In this document: one piece after another, positions 1-13,319 of the stretch
Numbering within the stretch: the first letter of the stretch is position 1
Layout: every line of letters begins with the position of its first letter
Source of the DNA: Rhodeus uyekii
Lineage: Eukaryota; Chordata; Actinopteri; Cypriniformes; Acheilognathidae
Assembly: GCA_037043235.1 (NCBI GenBank)
Contig: JAWRVZ010000235.1
Coordinates: 106,001 to 170,000 of the forward strand
Direction: 5' to 3'
Length of the DNA: 64,000 nt
Notes under the pieces: model-generated
The model's database searches: none
What the model was told of the DNA's origin: nothing
What the model saw: only the letters and a program-made list of their open reading frames with translations
Made by a program: the position numbers and the translations under genes

Positions 1-1107
1 TTAATTTTTAAGTTAAGTTTTTTTGTTGTTTTTTTGACCCATGAAATCAGTGCCTTAAGATTTTAATGTAGGTCTAGGTAGGATATACAGAAATTCAAGA
101 GTTCTTCAGAGTCTTCACTGCATGAATTATTAATTAAATATAGATTAATCCTTATTAAAGCTACAAAAGTTATTCAGTGAGTGATTTTCTCTTTTTCTTT
201 TGTTCAACGATTATATTCAGGTTTATTAGGCTGCTGTTACTTTAAGGCCTGAAGTGGATCTGACACGCATCCCATTTTTTCATACTCATTATGTTCATTT
301 AGGACTATTTTTAAACTCATTTAAGTATGCTTGCAAGGATACCTGACCAAATGGGCATTTTGGCATAATTTTGTGTGTTTTTGCATTTGCTTGATTTAGA
401 GAGCGTGGTCAGATACTGTAACACTATCCATAGGATGATGGGGAAAAAAACAGATGCTGTGTATATATATATATGCAGTATATATAAATAACTACATTTT
501 GTTATTTATTAATTTAGATAGATTTTGACAAATTTGTCATAAAATTGAATAACAGAACAAATGGTTTAAAACAACAGGCAGAATTCCAACAAACTGTCTT
601 TTTTGCATTAGCACTCAATCCATTCCACACAAAAGCTAATTTATTTTCAGTTAACCTGTCCCTGATGTTAATGAATACATTTACATTTTGCATTACACAT
701 TCAATTTAGATATTAAAGCCATACATTTCAGGTGCCAGAGTGCCGATTTGACAGTCTTGATTTCCCATATGACCGGGGTCTCTAACATTAAACTAGCCAT
801 TGATTGATCAGGGCTGAGGGTAGCGGTGTGGAAGAAGCCATGACGGCACACATCAGCGGTGCAGTGCAGAGATAGATGTGTTATCTATATCCTCAGAGTC
901 AGGCACAGCCTTGTAATGAATAATGAGAGTCAGGTCGCTGTGGGAGGAAGCAACTGATGAAAACGATCATGCACTAAAACAATTTGTTGCACCAAATGCA
1001 GCATCTCTTGATAATAATTCTGGGAGATCTGCTTATATGTGGCACTGAGCAATTTTAATAGATCTCAGATAAATATATAAAGAAATTGCACTAGAAGGGA
1101 TGCAAGA
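1..1107. other. AT-rich probable intron of hs3st2, no gene seen
   Basis: No conserved reading frame was seen. If the terminal hs3st2 exon at 12701 has its partner upstream of the window, this and all DNA to 12700 is intronic. There is a short TA run near 464-485. Confidence 0.5.
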
Positions 1108-1402
1108 GTCTTCTTTATTAAAGAGTCTTCTTTAAGAGTTCTTTATTGCCATTGATGGTTCCGTGAAGATTCCATGAAATCTGTTCATTCCACAAAATTA
1201 ACAGATTTTGGTTCTTTAAAAGATTAAAGTTTTTTTAGATTTAAAGATTAAAGGTTTAAATGTTCTTTAGATTAGTCAAATGTTCTTCCACACTAAGAAA
1301 AAAGAGGTTCTTTCTAGAACAGTTCACTGAACTGAGCCAAAAATGGTTGTTCTATGGCAATCCTGGGAAAACGCCCCATTTGGAACCGTTGCTTTTAAGT
1401 GT
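1108..1402. repeat. Interspersed repeat of GGTTCTT/AAGAACC type
   Basis: Many copies of TTCTTT/GTTCTTTA and the pieces tggttgttctatggcaat and ccattt resemble a common fish foldback MITE. A second member lies at 25277-25480. The limits are approximate. Confidence 0.4.
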
Positions 1403-2533
1403 AGTTTCATTAAATTAATAACTTGATAATCGCAGGAAAAAGTTCCGCAAGCAATTTCAGCTGCTTTCAATTTCCACTATTTTGGTCATCCTCTCTTCAA
1501 AAACCCACCCTCCAAATGTGTGTAAGTCAATCCTGTCAGCAAATCAGAATATGCAAATTCATGAATGACAGGGTTTCTGGTTGGTTCCCGTAATCGACTA
1601 GTTATTTGACCATAGCACTCGCTTTCATGGACATACTTGGCTGTGTTGTAAGTCTGTGAGAAATGTATTTAGCTTTGCTTTTCTTGTGATTACTATTTTT
1701 TATTATTTATTTTATTCTATGATGTGGTCAACTGGATAATCATTCATAAAAAAGAAACATCTTGGAGGTATTCAGTGGGTAAGTTCCAGTCTAGGCCAAG
1801 AGAAAGAAAGCTTTGGCTTGTCCCAAGATTTTCACCAACCCACAACGGCATAGATAGTTGTTTTTGATGCATGGCTTCTCAGCAGAAATGTCTAGTCTCC
1901 TACTGCTTTTTACAGACATGCCATAGAGAAATGCCCGGTCTATTCCTTTTGAATACTTCCAGCAAGAAAAGTAGGATTAATCATGTAAAGAAAGCGTGTT
2001 TGAAGACACTAATCCTACTAGAACCTCCCAATTCTGCAGCTGCAGTCGTTCTTCAGCCTCAAGTCCTTCGACGGACTGTTAAAGCTGCTCATACGGTGGG
2101 CTGTTAACCAAGCCAGGGATGTGGTTTCCTCTCGGCCGGTCTTAAAGCTTCATTATGCTGCTACACATTCCATATTGAGTCACTTAAAATTCTGTGTGGT
2201 GTATTTTTGAACAGATTTCCATTGTACGATCTGTTTTTGCTTTTATATTCCTTCATGTGTGCATTGTGACTTCTATAGGATCTAGGGACGCTATCTGGTC
2301 ACATATAAACCGTTTTATAAATGCAATTCTGCTTTTTGGCTTCAATTCAGTCAGCAGTTACGCATTTGTCACAAAAACAGTATTCACTGCACACACCACC
2401 ATAACAGAGTTCATTTAATATACTGTTCCAGCTCTTTTTTCCCAGGGTTCTGCTGCCAAATTTCTCCTGTAAATTTATGTCAGCCATTTGTGGGCATTTT
2501 GTCCTGATACTGGACTATTTCCAGAAACTGTGG

Positions 2534-2534
<1 letters not shown>
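1403..2534. other. No gene recognised
   Basis: Only short reading frames without recognisable similarity are present. Confidence 0.4.
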
Positions 2535-2602
<68 letters not shown>

Positions 2603-2637
2603 GTGTGAGTGTGTGTGTGTATACATATATATGGTAT
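2535..2637. repeat. (TA)n microsatellite with TG/TA tail
   Basis: About 32 TA units are followed by a gtgtgtgtgt stretch and a second short TA run. Reading frames here code only IYIYIY and are not genes. Confidence 0.95.
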
Positions 2638-2644
2638 ATAATAA

Positions 2645-2800
2645 AAAAAATTACATTTACATATTTGGCAGATGCTTTTATCCAAAGTAAAATTTTGCAA
2701 TCAAGGTACAAATTAAAATTCTAATCAGTTCTTGCTTTCCCTGGGAGTCGAACCCATGACCTTGGCGTTGCAAGTATCACGTTCTACGTTCTACTACATC
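2645..2800 (-). repeat. tRNA-derived SINE, minus strand
   Basis: On the minus strand there is a pol III B-box, GGTTCGACTCC (2744-2754). The tail resembles GGCAGATGCTTTTATCCAAAG, shared by many fish SINEs and their partner LINEs (about 2660-2690). The head is only partly preserved. Confidence 0.65.
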
Positions 2801-4946
2801 TATTGAAGATGATACCCTTCTTACTTTTAATTAGCACTTTAAACTAACATAATATACCCATACATACATACATACACACCCAAGAAAGATCTATGAGGGT
2901 TTTCATTGTGCGTCAGTTGAAAAAGTTGTAAGTGTCACTAAGTGTCATAAAAAATTGACTTAAGTTTGGTCGAATTTTAAAGAAAACCCTTGGTAGATTA
3001 TTACTGAAGTAAAAGAAAAAATAAAGCGAAAAATGTTTACGTTTATGAAAATAATTTATGAACAATATTTTGTGTAAAATAAATATTTTGCTAGAAAATC
3101 AAAGCAATAAATCTAAATAAGTTTTCCAAATTTGCGGTAGATATAAAAAAAAATTGAGCTTTCATTTAGATTCTGTTTGGGGCACTGTACCAAATTTAAA
3201 AAAAGAAAAGAAAAAGGTCCACTTGTACACACCAATACACACACAATTATAGCTGCATAATTTAACCAATTTGCTATAATATGCAGATATAGATTACAAT
3301 AGATAAAGCAAGCATTTGCTTTAAAGACCAAACCTGAGAAAATGGCACCATCTGGTAAAAAAATAACAAAAAATTTCAAATTACAAAGACTGCGTCATTT
3401 TATAGTTAAATGGCCCCGGAATGAAACATTTTAATGGGTTTCAATGGGAACATTTGTGTCCTTAAGCTCCTAAGTGTAACTATTTTGTGTCTACTGTAAA
3501 ATATGATTTATTGAAGGAAATAGGCATGAAATAGTAAAAATTCCAATAAAAATACACACTTGTGCCAAAATGTATGCAGTTGGCATTAACACAGGCAACA
3601 TAATAAATAAAATTGTAAAAAAAAAAAAAAAAAAAAATATTGAAACAGAGCAAATTGTCCTTAAGGACGAACACTGTAGTTGTCTTTTTTCTGCGATTGC
3701 GTCTTCTTCTTTGGGTGTGGTCATCCTGCTTCTGCTTCACAGATAAACACACACTTACAGCAGCGCCACTGATTTTCCCACACGATAGGAAAGCCAATTA
3801 GTTTCTTTCTCACACACACACACAGTTTCACACACCTCTGTAATCCCTGAACATTTTGATTTGCCTCTAGTCTGTTTCCTGTTAATGCAGGACCTCCCTC
3901 TCTCTTTCGAGGATGTGAGCGTTTAAATCCCAGTTTCTCCTTTGACCTGTGGCTTTCCTGTTATGCCACACATGCAGAGTTAAAACCTGATGTTTCCGAG
4001 TCCGTTACGATATTTTATTGTTCCTTCAGAGCTTAATAGATTAGTTCAAGCACCAACTTTGTTTAGATGTTTCCTCAAGCATTCGTTTGGGGAAAAACTC
4101 AGGTCATTTGGACATTTAAAATGACTAAGTTCAAATAAAAATGTTGTCATGTAAAGTCTAGAGGAGACACGTGAGGATCTGTTCTCAGGAGATAAAACGG
4201 AGAAGAAGTCTCTATTTATTCTAATTGATGTCTAAAGGAAACAATTGAGACATTCAAGAGGAGTCCTCTGTGATTTTTCTTCCCTCAGGGCGTTTTGTCT
4301 CTTGCTTTTTGTCCTTTTGTATGTTTGAGCAGTTTTATGGCGCTTTACTTGTTATTTTCAGCTGACATTTAATTGCTTCCCACAGTTTCTAGAAGCTCCC
4401 ATGTGCTTTGTAATGACAAGCCTGTGTCCTCAATGAGAAGGTCCTGCCGTCCTCGCTACATTGTGCTCTTCACTGAGCGATGTGTCTATATGCAACCCGT
4501 TTTTAAGGTTTTTTGGTGGCAAAAGAGTCTCAAGAGTGTAGGACCACAGAATATTTGATGCCACATGTGGTTTCTGGACATATATTATGGGGTTTTAGTT
4601 TTTAAGGCAGTCACGCGGCAGTATAATTTATTGTAAGCATTTTAAAATTGATTCATATTTTTAGTGGATGTGATTTGAACAAGTTCAACATTTGAGTGAC
4701 AAGGGCTTACAACCAGGGTTAGGTATCATTTCCCTTTGATTTTAGTTATGGGACAGTTTTAGGGGTAGGGAAAGGGTTGGGACTGAATTTTTGGATAGAG
4801 ATGTTATTCTAGAATCAACAGAATATGTCGATCCAGGAACATGTCTGACTTGGAAAAATTACCCATATTTTTTCTTCTATTTCAGTTCAGTTCTAAAGTT
4901 TTGATTATTGACAGATTTGTTTTACCACTCAAAATTGTCAGAATTA
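2801..4946. other. No gene recognised
   Basis: AT-rich sequence with a poly(A) run (3618-3637) and a short CA repeat (3812-3823). The reading frames are short and have no recognisable domain. Confidence 0.4.
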
Positions 4947-5662
4947 CAGTAATCCCTCGCCAGTTTAGTTTCATCCTGCTTTTGATGCACATTTAGTGCA
5001 TCGCGGATTTTTCAAAAATATTCCAATTAAAAAATACCGCCGTATCGGCAGCCGTATTGCGGAAAGCAGCGTTGCTTCATCGTGAGAGAAACGGTTTCCC
5101 AGGATGCCAGACAAAGAGAGAAACTCTCTCAGAGGCTTTGTACACGCCCACGGCACTCAGACAAGACACGTGATTGGTTCCCGGCGCGAGATCGACCAAT
5201 GAGAGCACGAGTGGAGTGGGAGCCTCTTCGCCTCTTTCAGAAGCAAATGTTGACGATCCTGCGCCGATATCAGATGATGAGGCGCTTCCCGAACTGATAT
5301 AAAGGCCTCATTATACCAGTGCAGTAACACCATCATCATCATCATCATCACATTCATCGAACCGCACAGGTCTGTCATCGTCATCATTACTGGAGTCTCA
5401 AGATACAACTGTCATTGATGAGTGTAGAGCACCATAATACATATCGTATAAGAGAGAGAGAGTAAATGTATAATATTAAGGTTTTATAATTAAATACCAT
5501 TTAATTACAATATATATAAAGTATAAATATACATATTTTAAACATTCTGGTACCTACACACACATAGACGTAAATTCCATGGGGGGCCAATCCTACTTCA
5601 CGGATTTGTACCTGTTGTGGGGGATCCGGTCCACATTAACCGCGATAAACGAGGGATCACTG
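4947..5662. mobile_element. Tigger/pogo-like MITE, 716 bp
   Basis: Terminal inverted repeats CAGTAATCCCTCG (left) and CAGTGATCCCTCG (right, reverse complement) are flanked by TA target duplications at 4945 and 5663. The ends match the Tigger type known from vertebrates. The interior holds an (ATC)n stretch near 5330-5350 and no transposase. Confidence 0.75.
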
Positions 5663-5785
5663 TATTTGAATCTAAATTATTTTCATTATTAAATAAAAAA
5701 AGTAATAATCTTAATTGTTTTTCTGAATTTGGCTTCTTAATTAAAATCCAGTTTGCGAATTAACACAAAGACAATGATACTACAG

Positions 5786-6780
5786 TGGAGTTCACTTATC
5801 TCGAGTCACGGTTAACTTGCCAATACTATTATGTCGACATTTTTGAAGTGGAACCACCAAACTCCCTATTTGTCTAAGTATTTTCTCATCGGTTACGTCG
5901 ATTCTGTAATGTCGCCGAATCCTAGTATCTCGGGCAAAATAGAGGGGCATATTCCCCACTTCACATGGTTATCTCCTAACTGATCGTAACGTGAATCTCC
6001 AGTGGTGCCACACAGCCGCAGAAGAACTTGTAGACAGTGTTGCCAACTTAGCGCCTTTGTCGCTATATTTAGCGAGTATTCAGACCACATTTTCAAAAAA
6101 GCGTCTAGCAACAAATCTAACGACTTTATCTGGAGTTATTGGAGACTCTCTTCTCAACAGACAGCAAGTGCTGCTGCATCCCCATCCCAAAGCACTCACA
6201 CCTGTGTGCACACAAAGCCCGCCTTCTCTGATTTGATTCGCTTTCTCAAATATTTTGACATTGGTCGGTAATGAGCGGTAACTGACCAATGAGAATGAGG
6301 CTTCGATAAACACACTCACACATTCTGCTTCAGTTCTGACGTGAGCTCTGCTCAGATTGAAGAAGCCGGTTGTTAAAAGACGGGACGAAGCCAAATTTGT
6401 TGAGAAAGCACATTAGACAAGCAGAACAAGACAGTATGCAATCTAGTACAGCGTGATGACCTCACGAATATGTTATGAGCGAATGTGTTTACACGTATGT
6501 GACTGTGTTTATGCTGTGAGCGAAATTGTGTTTGCAATGTTGGAGAATATAATTAAAGGTTTGTATGGAGAATGGAAGGTGTTTTTTTATTGTATTCTGG
6601 TAAATCTCTGCTGTTAGTTGGTGCACATATGCCTTTTGTTGTTAGCAAACATATACAGTGTATGTACATTTTTATAGCATGCCGATCGCTTCATCAAACA
6701 AATCGCCATATTGGCTGTTGGTTATCTCGACGCTTTTTTGCAAACTCCGAGGCCCTTCCCTTTATTTGCTAATATTGATT
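5786..6780. mobile_element. Possible degraded DNA transposon, one end seen
   Basis: The left edge, TA then CAGTGGAGTTCACTTATCTC, resembles the ends of the pogo-like elements elsewhere in the window, and the interior has several tatctcg motifs. A matching right end was not found. Reading frames inside are not recognised. Confidence 0.25.
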
Positions 6781-6985
6781 TCAACGTTTACTAACACATT
6801 ATTAAAATCAAAAGTTGCATTTGTGAACATTAGTTAACGCACTGTGAACTAACATGAACAAACAATGAACAGCTGGATTTGTATGAACAAACATTAACAA
6901 AGATGAACAAACGCAGTAACAAATGTACGGTTCATTGTTAGTTCATGTTAACAAATGAACCCTTATTGTAAACTATTACCAACTA
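6781..6985 (+). repeat. Interspersed repeat, GAACTAACATGAACAAACAATGAAC family
   Basis: Repeated AACATGAACAAA and GTTAGTTCATGTTAAC motifs in both orientations mark a palindromic fish repeat. A reverse copy lies at about 28730-29010. Confidence 0.5.
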
Positions 6986-7732
6986 ATGTATAGAGAACAA
7001 ATGTGCCGCAACAGTAAAATATACAAACAGAAAATTAAAATAAGGCGCGAACTTATGCTAATGGACAAGATCTTTGCAACACGTACGCTGAAAAATGACA
7101 ACTCATTTTTTTCGAGTTTTACTTGCTTCCCAAACCGTTTTTTTATTATTTCGTCATTTCAAATGTTTTGGACAAATCAACATTTTAAAAAAGGTCTGTA
7201 CTTGTTGCAGGCCGATGGTGAGCCCTTAATGGGAAGCAACTTCCTCTCGGAGACTCATTGCTGCCAGATGTGGCACAGATCACACAGGAACATCCCGGGT
7301 CACTGCTGCCAGACACAGGGGGGGTGTTCGGTCTGGAGGTTTTCCTCTGATAATGGGAGAAAGGTTTTCTCCGGAGGTTCTTTTCAATGAGGGAGAGAAG
7401 ATCCCACCATGTTCTGACGTGTATTATGCAAACAGTTCAGAGGAAGCGGTGGAATAGGAAGAGCTTGTTGTGTAATCAGGCATGACTTACTGCTCTTTGT
7501 TTATTGTGTCTTTTTTACAGTTCAACATGTTTTTGTTTATAAAATGGATTTGAATATTTTGAAAAGTAACCCACAGAAACCAAACCCAAACAGCGGTGGT
7601 CAGTGAGTATATTTGTGTGCTGTCCCGTATGAAACCAAGCTGCCATCGTTTCTCAGGAGGATTTTGAATCTTTGCAATCATATCTATTATTCTATTCATA
7701 TTAGACTATTCATACAGATTCATATCTATCGA
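6986..7732. other. No gene recognised
   Basis: A 134-codon frame at 6986-7390 has no recognisable domain and its composition fits non-coding DNA. Confidence 0.35.
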
Positions 7733-7740
7733 CGAACAGA

Positions 7741-7781
<41 letters not shown>

Positions 7782-7861
7782 CATCCATCCATCCATCCAT
7801 CCATCCATCATCCATCCATCCATCCATCTATCTATCTATCTTTCTATCTATCTATCGATCG

Positions 7862-7899
<38 letters not shown>

Positions 7900-8065
7900 A
7901 CATCTATCGACGAACAGACTATCTATCTATCTATCCATCCATCCATCCTTCCTTCCATCATATCCATCCATCAATCTATTGATGAACAGACTATCTATCT
8001 ATCTATCAATTTATCCATCCATCCATCCATCCATCTATCTATCTATCTATCTATTGACGAACAGA

Positions 8066-8117
<52 letters not shown>

Positions 8118-8289
8118 TGATGAACAGACTATCTATCTATCTATCTATCTATCTATCCATCAATCCATCCATCCATCCATCAATCCATCCTTCCATCAAT
8201 CCATCCTTCCATCCATCCATCCATCCATCCATCTATCCATCTATCGACGAACAGACTAACTATCTATCTATCTATCCATCCATCCATCC

Positions 8290-8324
<35 letters not shown>

Positions 8325-8517
8325 AATGAACAGACTATCTATCTATCTATCAATTTATCTATCTATCTATTGACGAACAGACTATCTATCTATCTATCTT
8401 TCTATCCATCCATCCATCCATCCATCCATCTATCTATCTATCTATCTATCCATCTATCGACGGACTATCAACAAACAGACTATCCATCCATCCATCCATC
8501 CATCCATCCATCCATCC

Positions 8518-8560
<43 letters not shown>

Positions 8561-8762
8561 AATCTATTGATGAACAGACTATCTATCTATCTATCTATCT
8601 ATCTATTGATGAACAGACCATCTATCTATCTATCAATTTATCTATTGATGAACAGACTATCTATCTATCTATCTATCTATCAATCTATTGATGAACAGAC
8701 TATCTATCTATCTATCAATTTATCTATTGATGAACAGACTATCTGTCTATCTATCTATCTAG
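7733..8762. repeat. Long (ATCT)n/(ATCC)n array with embedded 15-mer
   Basis: About 1 kb of ATCT and ATCC tetranucleotides is interrupted roughly every 50-120 bp by the motif TTGATGAACAGAC or its TCGACGAACAGAC variant. The open frames code only SIYLSIYL and PSIHPSIH and are not genes. Confidence 0.97.
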
Positions 8763-10298
8763 AAATAGTTAAGTATTCTAGTGACAAAATATATGCAGTT
8801 TTGCTCATCAGGAGAATTTATTTTGCTGTAAGAATATTTAGATGTGTCAGGAAAACAATGTTACAATGTATTTTTCTTAACATTATCAATGCTTATTTTA
8901 TAACCAAACGAACGCCAAACAAATTGACTTTGTTGATGTTTTTTGCCATTTTCTCCAAGCCACCCACAGCTGTTCCTTCTGTACTGGTAAACAGAAATAA
9001 ATTGTTGCCAGGTTCTGAGCTGATAAGCGCACATGTACTCCCACATTCCCAACCCAGATGCTAACCACTAACGCTGCGCTAGGTGTGATCAAAACAAACA
9101 GCATGGATGCTAGCCGCTTCATCACCCTGACAACCGCACAGGTAACGGCAGCTGCTGCGAAGCCACAGATAAAGAACAAAACACACAAGCGCACAACTGG
9201 CAAGAGATCAAAGGTTGTCAGTATAGCTGCGTTCGCAAACCTGGACAATATGGGGGCTTTATCTTGCCATGCTTCTTTGGACTTGGAGATCAAATGGATG
9301 GACCAGAGTGTGTGGGCCAGTGGCGTGAATAGAGAAAAGCCCAAACTATTCGCTGATTACCAGCTTGCTCTCTTCAGCGTAAACATGATGTCATCAGACA
9401 CGGTCAGTGCCATTATGGCTTCCATTAGCTTGATTACTCTGAATTAAACAAGCACTTAGCTGTGTGTACATAGCCAAACAGTGCTTGCACTTTAGATGCA
9501 GGGTGAAAATGACAGCATTGACATTAACCATGACATTGTCAATCCAAATGAAAAGGTTTGCATGCAATGCTTCAAGATCACATCCCTAAAAGCAGGCACT
9601 GGGAACGTGCATCATGTAAACATACTTGAAACTCTTTTAAGGAAATGATACATAATTAGTCAAAGCATGGCTTCAGAAGTCGCATGGGATACTTGTATGG
9701 CGCTTTTTCATGTTTTTTGTCCTCTTAGAGCTTAAAGTCAGCATAAAACTGAAGATGTAATCGCTTTTTCTGTGAAACGGCTTCTCGTACAAGAAAAAAT
9801 TGAGGTCACGACTTGATTTTTTGTCCATTGGGAAATGATTGGATGGTTGTGGTTTGATATTGGTGGATCTCAAGGTTACAAAGACACGGGAATTGTATTT
9901 AAAAAAATTAAGATACATTATTTACAATAATACCACAATATTCCGATTAAAAATGGTGACTTTAACAGACTAAAAATTAACCTTGTTTGAACAAGCAATG
10001 CATGAAGAGTCTTCAAAAATTCTCCTTAAATACTAACACACACTTTGGAATGATATTAGAGTGGATATAGGCAGTGACAAAATGTTGTGTGTCGTGGTGA
10101 ACTGCTCTTTTAAGAGCATTGCAGGTCAAATAGTATGGCAAATCTAATTTCTCAATGTCATCCTTTATTCTGTTTCACAGTCAGCAGGCCACTGGCACTA
10201 AATAACTCTGATTCTTGTCTCTATAGTAAAACTCTCATAGAGGAATATGATTCTTATTAGAGCTCAGAATTAGCCTTATGGCAATGAGATGATGACCA

Positions 10299-10302
<4 letters not shown>
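8763..10302. other. No recognised gene; overlapping open frames at 8898-9447
   Basis: Both strands are open over 8898-9447 (129 and 148 codons). The plus frame has a basic middle; the minus frame is hydrophobic. Neither resembles a known family to me, and the splice context is unclear. Confidence 0.3.

Positions 10303-10340
<38 letters not shown>
10303..10340. repeat. (GA)n microsatellite
   Basis: An uninterrupted run of about 19 GA units, then gggaggg. Confidence 0.95.
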
Positions 10341-10348
<8 letters not shown>

Positions 10349-11844
10349 GTGACCGCTTTCCAAACGCCATCCCAGATGAATGAAGAGTCAATCAACTACA
10401 TATGTTCTCTATGGAAATAATGAGTTAGGGTAGAGACTTTTCCATTTGATGCTGGAGATTAACTGAAGCTTATAATCAATGCTAACCATAATATACTTAG
10501 TTATATTTATTTATAAAATATATATTTTATATTATTTCTTATATCTTAGATTAAATATTTATTCATTTTTATAATATTTATATATTATACATAACTATTC
10601 ATTTTATTTTGCGCACATGCATGCATATATCATGCAACTTATTTTTTTCCCAGATTTGGTGTAGAATTTCACTTGCAAATTACTTTCACATTTAACTACA
10701 AAAAAATACATTGCAATGGTAATATTTTGAATATCATTCCACTCTGTGGTGAAGGCAAACCTCATGTTTTCAATGAGGATCTTGCAAAATTCTTCAAATG
10801 AGCACAAAACGTGCTTTGGAGAGATCAAGACACAACCCCCATCAGGAAACGACTTCTAAGAGCTGTTATTGTTTTGTCTTTTTAACCTTCTTTTATCGCA
10901 ACTCACGCTCCTCTCTTGTTCATTTCACGCGGCTGGTTTTTAATAAAGTCAACTTTTATGTTTATTTAACAGCACTGCGTTACTCGGGATAGTGTGAGTA
11001 ATTCAGCAATGACCTCATCAGAGAAGTGCTAGTTTTATATTTGATAATAAAAAGAGCATCTTTCATCATTACGAACTGAAATGCAGAACACTTGTGACAG
11101 CTTCATCCGCTGGCGAGAGCTGAAATGGTGGCAATTATCTTGTTTCCAGAGTCACTTTTAATAAAGTTTTTCATTTTGCACTATTGCTTAAAATTACAGT
11201 TCAATATTATGTTTGGATATCATAGGTGCAGCTTCACATAGTTTTAGTCCCAAAGCCTAGAGACATGCAAATTCACATGCAAATTCAGCTTATTTAGGAT
11301 TTTTCCAGATTCTAATGCAGCATCGGATCCCTTAACCCACAGTTCTTTCAAAAAATAATATTTTGTGATTGATTTTTTTCATGCTCATTTCATTCCAAAC
11401 ATGTATGTGTTGTTATACAGAAAAATAAGTAAGTCACACAGGTTTGCAACAACATGAAGGTGAGTAAATGATAATTAAATGATCATTTTTGGGTGAAAAT
11501 AAAAGCCAATAAGACAATTTCTTAATGAATAAATTATTTATATCCTTATTAGAGTGCCATTTTAGCAGCATTTTTCCTATTAATTCTTTCATGTTCTGTT
11601 TGGTAGAGATTTAAAAGTATTTATAACAATGATTTTACATTGCTTTAACTCATTTCACTTTTTTGACGTTGTGCATGATTCAACTTTTCTCATTTAAGAT
11701 TATTGTACTTAAATATTTAATGCACAAACTTTTTTTAAACTTAGTTCTGTTTTTAAACACGACTATTATGTTGAAATAATGTAAACTGATGGCTTCTACC
11801 CACGCGTTTACAATCGAATAACATCTTTACAGCTCTCAATATGT
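10341..11844. other. No gene recognised
   Basis: AT-rich sequence with only short unrecognised frames. Confidence 0.4.
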
Positions 11845-12225
11845 CTGCCTTTAACAGTTTACAAGTTATGGTTAAAAATGTATTTTCCATATGGAGAAAT
11901 TGAGTGGGATTTTTACATCTGGAAGCTGATTTTTTGCATATTTTACGTACTGTCAACTTTGGCCCGCCCTCAAAGAACATTTAGGGAAGTTGAGTATTTT
12001 TTCACTACAGAGGCAAAAAACGTATGCTTTTCCAATATCAATGCCATAGTCACCAAAGATATAATACAGATGCTCATGAAGTCTCAGGAGCCGAAGCTTG
12101 ATTGCATTTCTGACACGACACATGCACGAGTGGTTGACCAATCACAAAAGACTGGGCAGCTAACCAATCAAAGCAAACTAGGATTTTCAGAGAGGCATGC
12201 TTTAAAGAGATAGTAACTAAATCAT
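11845..12225. repeat. Probable interspersed repeat
   Basis: The segment ttaacagtttacaagttatg with atggagaaa and gggattttt recurs in diverged form at about 46930-47010, which suggests a dispersed repeat. The 111-codon frame over it is not recognised. Confidence 0.35.
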
Positions 12226-12700
12226 ATCATTCAGAAAATTCATGTAAATATATAGTATAGTGTAGGGGAATTACACCCAAATTAAGACCCGAGGACCAGA
12301 TATGTTGAATGAAGAGCAGGAGTCAGAAGTGCAGTCAATAGAAGAAATTTTAGTGAAGTTTAGTTTGCAGTTTCATCAGCAGAAGCTTCAGGTCTCACAA
12401 GGAGTTCGTAGGCCGCCCCACACACAATAACATTGTTACAGCAATTATACTGTAACAGAGGGTGCTAACTACATCAATGATGATGGTTAAATAATTCTGA
12501 TTGGCTAAGAAAGAAAGATAAAAAGATAAACAAAACTAGTAATTTTCCACACAAGAGCAGACAGTCTGGAGCATATCTTCATTGATCACATGGTTGACGG
12601 GTTAGTGAGCACTTTAAAACTCAAATTCATATTGGTAAGATGTTTGAAACTTATAAAAGTGACTTCCATTTTGACCGAATTTCAATCTCTCTTTCTGTAG
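12226..12700 (+). other. End of the hs3st2 intron
   Basis: AT-rich, ending in the pyrimidine tract and acceptor ctctctttctgtag at 12700. Confidence 0.5.
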
Positions 12701-13319
12701 GAACCTAATGCCTCGTTCTTTAGACGGCCAGATCACCATGGAGAAGACGCCCAGCTACTTCATCACACATGAAGCGCCTTCCCGAGTTTTCTCCATGAGC
12801 CGCAGCACCAAACTCATCGTTGTGGTCCGTGACCCCGTGACCCGGGCCGTGTCGGACTACACTCAGACTCTGACCAAAAACCCAGGCCTGCCGTCTTTCC
12901 AGAACCTGGTCTTTAAGAACTCCACCACGGGTCTGATCGACACTTCTTGGAGCGCCGTGAGGATCGGCATCTACACCAAACACCTGGAGAACTGGCTCAG
13001 GTATTTCCCGCTCACGCAGCTTCTCTTCGTGAGCGGCGAGAAGCTGGTTACGGACCCTGCGGGGGAAATGGGCAGGGTGCAGGATTTTCTGGGACTCAAA
13101 CGGGTGGTGACCAATAAGCACTTCTATTTTAACCAGACTAAAGGCTTCCCCTGCCTCAAAAAGCCGGAAGGAAGCAGCAGACCGCGATGCCTGGGGAAGA
13201 CGAAAGGGCGACCACATCCGCACATACCGCCGGAAGTGTTGCTTAGACTCAGGGACTTCTACAGGCCTTTCAACATGAAGTTCTACCAGATGACTGGTCA
13301 GGACTTTGGCTGGGACTAA
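12701..13319 (+). CDS. hs3st2: Heparan sulfate glucosamine 3-O-sulfotransferase, terminal exon (hs3st2-like)
   Basis: This is the C-terminal coding exon, about 205 codons, of a type II Golgi enzyme that moves sulfate from PAPS to the 3-OH of glucosamine in heparan sulfate. The exon begins after a pyrimidine-rich acceptor ending ctgtag at 12700. The first base completes a split codon, then it reads NLMPRSLDGQITMEKTPSYF. The PAPS 3'-phosphate-binding segment VVVRDPVTRAVSDY is present, as is the C-terminal loop with two cysteines (PCLKK and RCLGKTKGR) that form a disulfide in this family. The reading ends DFGWD at a TAA. The EGSSRP/LGKTKGR loop and DFGWD end resemble HS3ST2 more than HS3ST3 or HS3ST4, judged from memory. 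Exon 1 (membrane anchor, 5'-PAPS loop) was not found in 1-12700 and probably lies upstream, since these genes have two coding exons and a long intron. The exon is much richer in GC than its flanks. A possible poly(A) signal AATAAA is at 13735. Family sure; paralog about 75 percent. Confidence 0.9.

Noticed and set aside
2475..2724. IYIY-rich frames on both strands
   Set aside because: They are produced by the (TA)n microsatellite.
2740..2760. Functional tRNA gene
   Set aside because: Only a B-box-like segment with a SINE tail is present; no complete cloverleaf could be drawn.
7613..9064. Long open frames coding SIYL and SIHP repeats
   Set aside because: They are translations of the ATCT/ATCC microsatellite, open in several frames, with no gene context.
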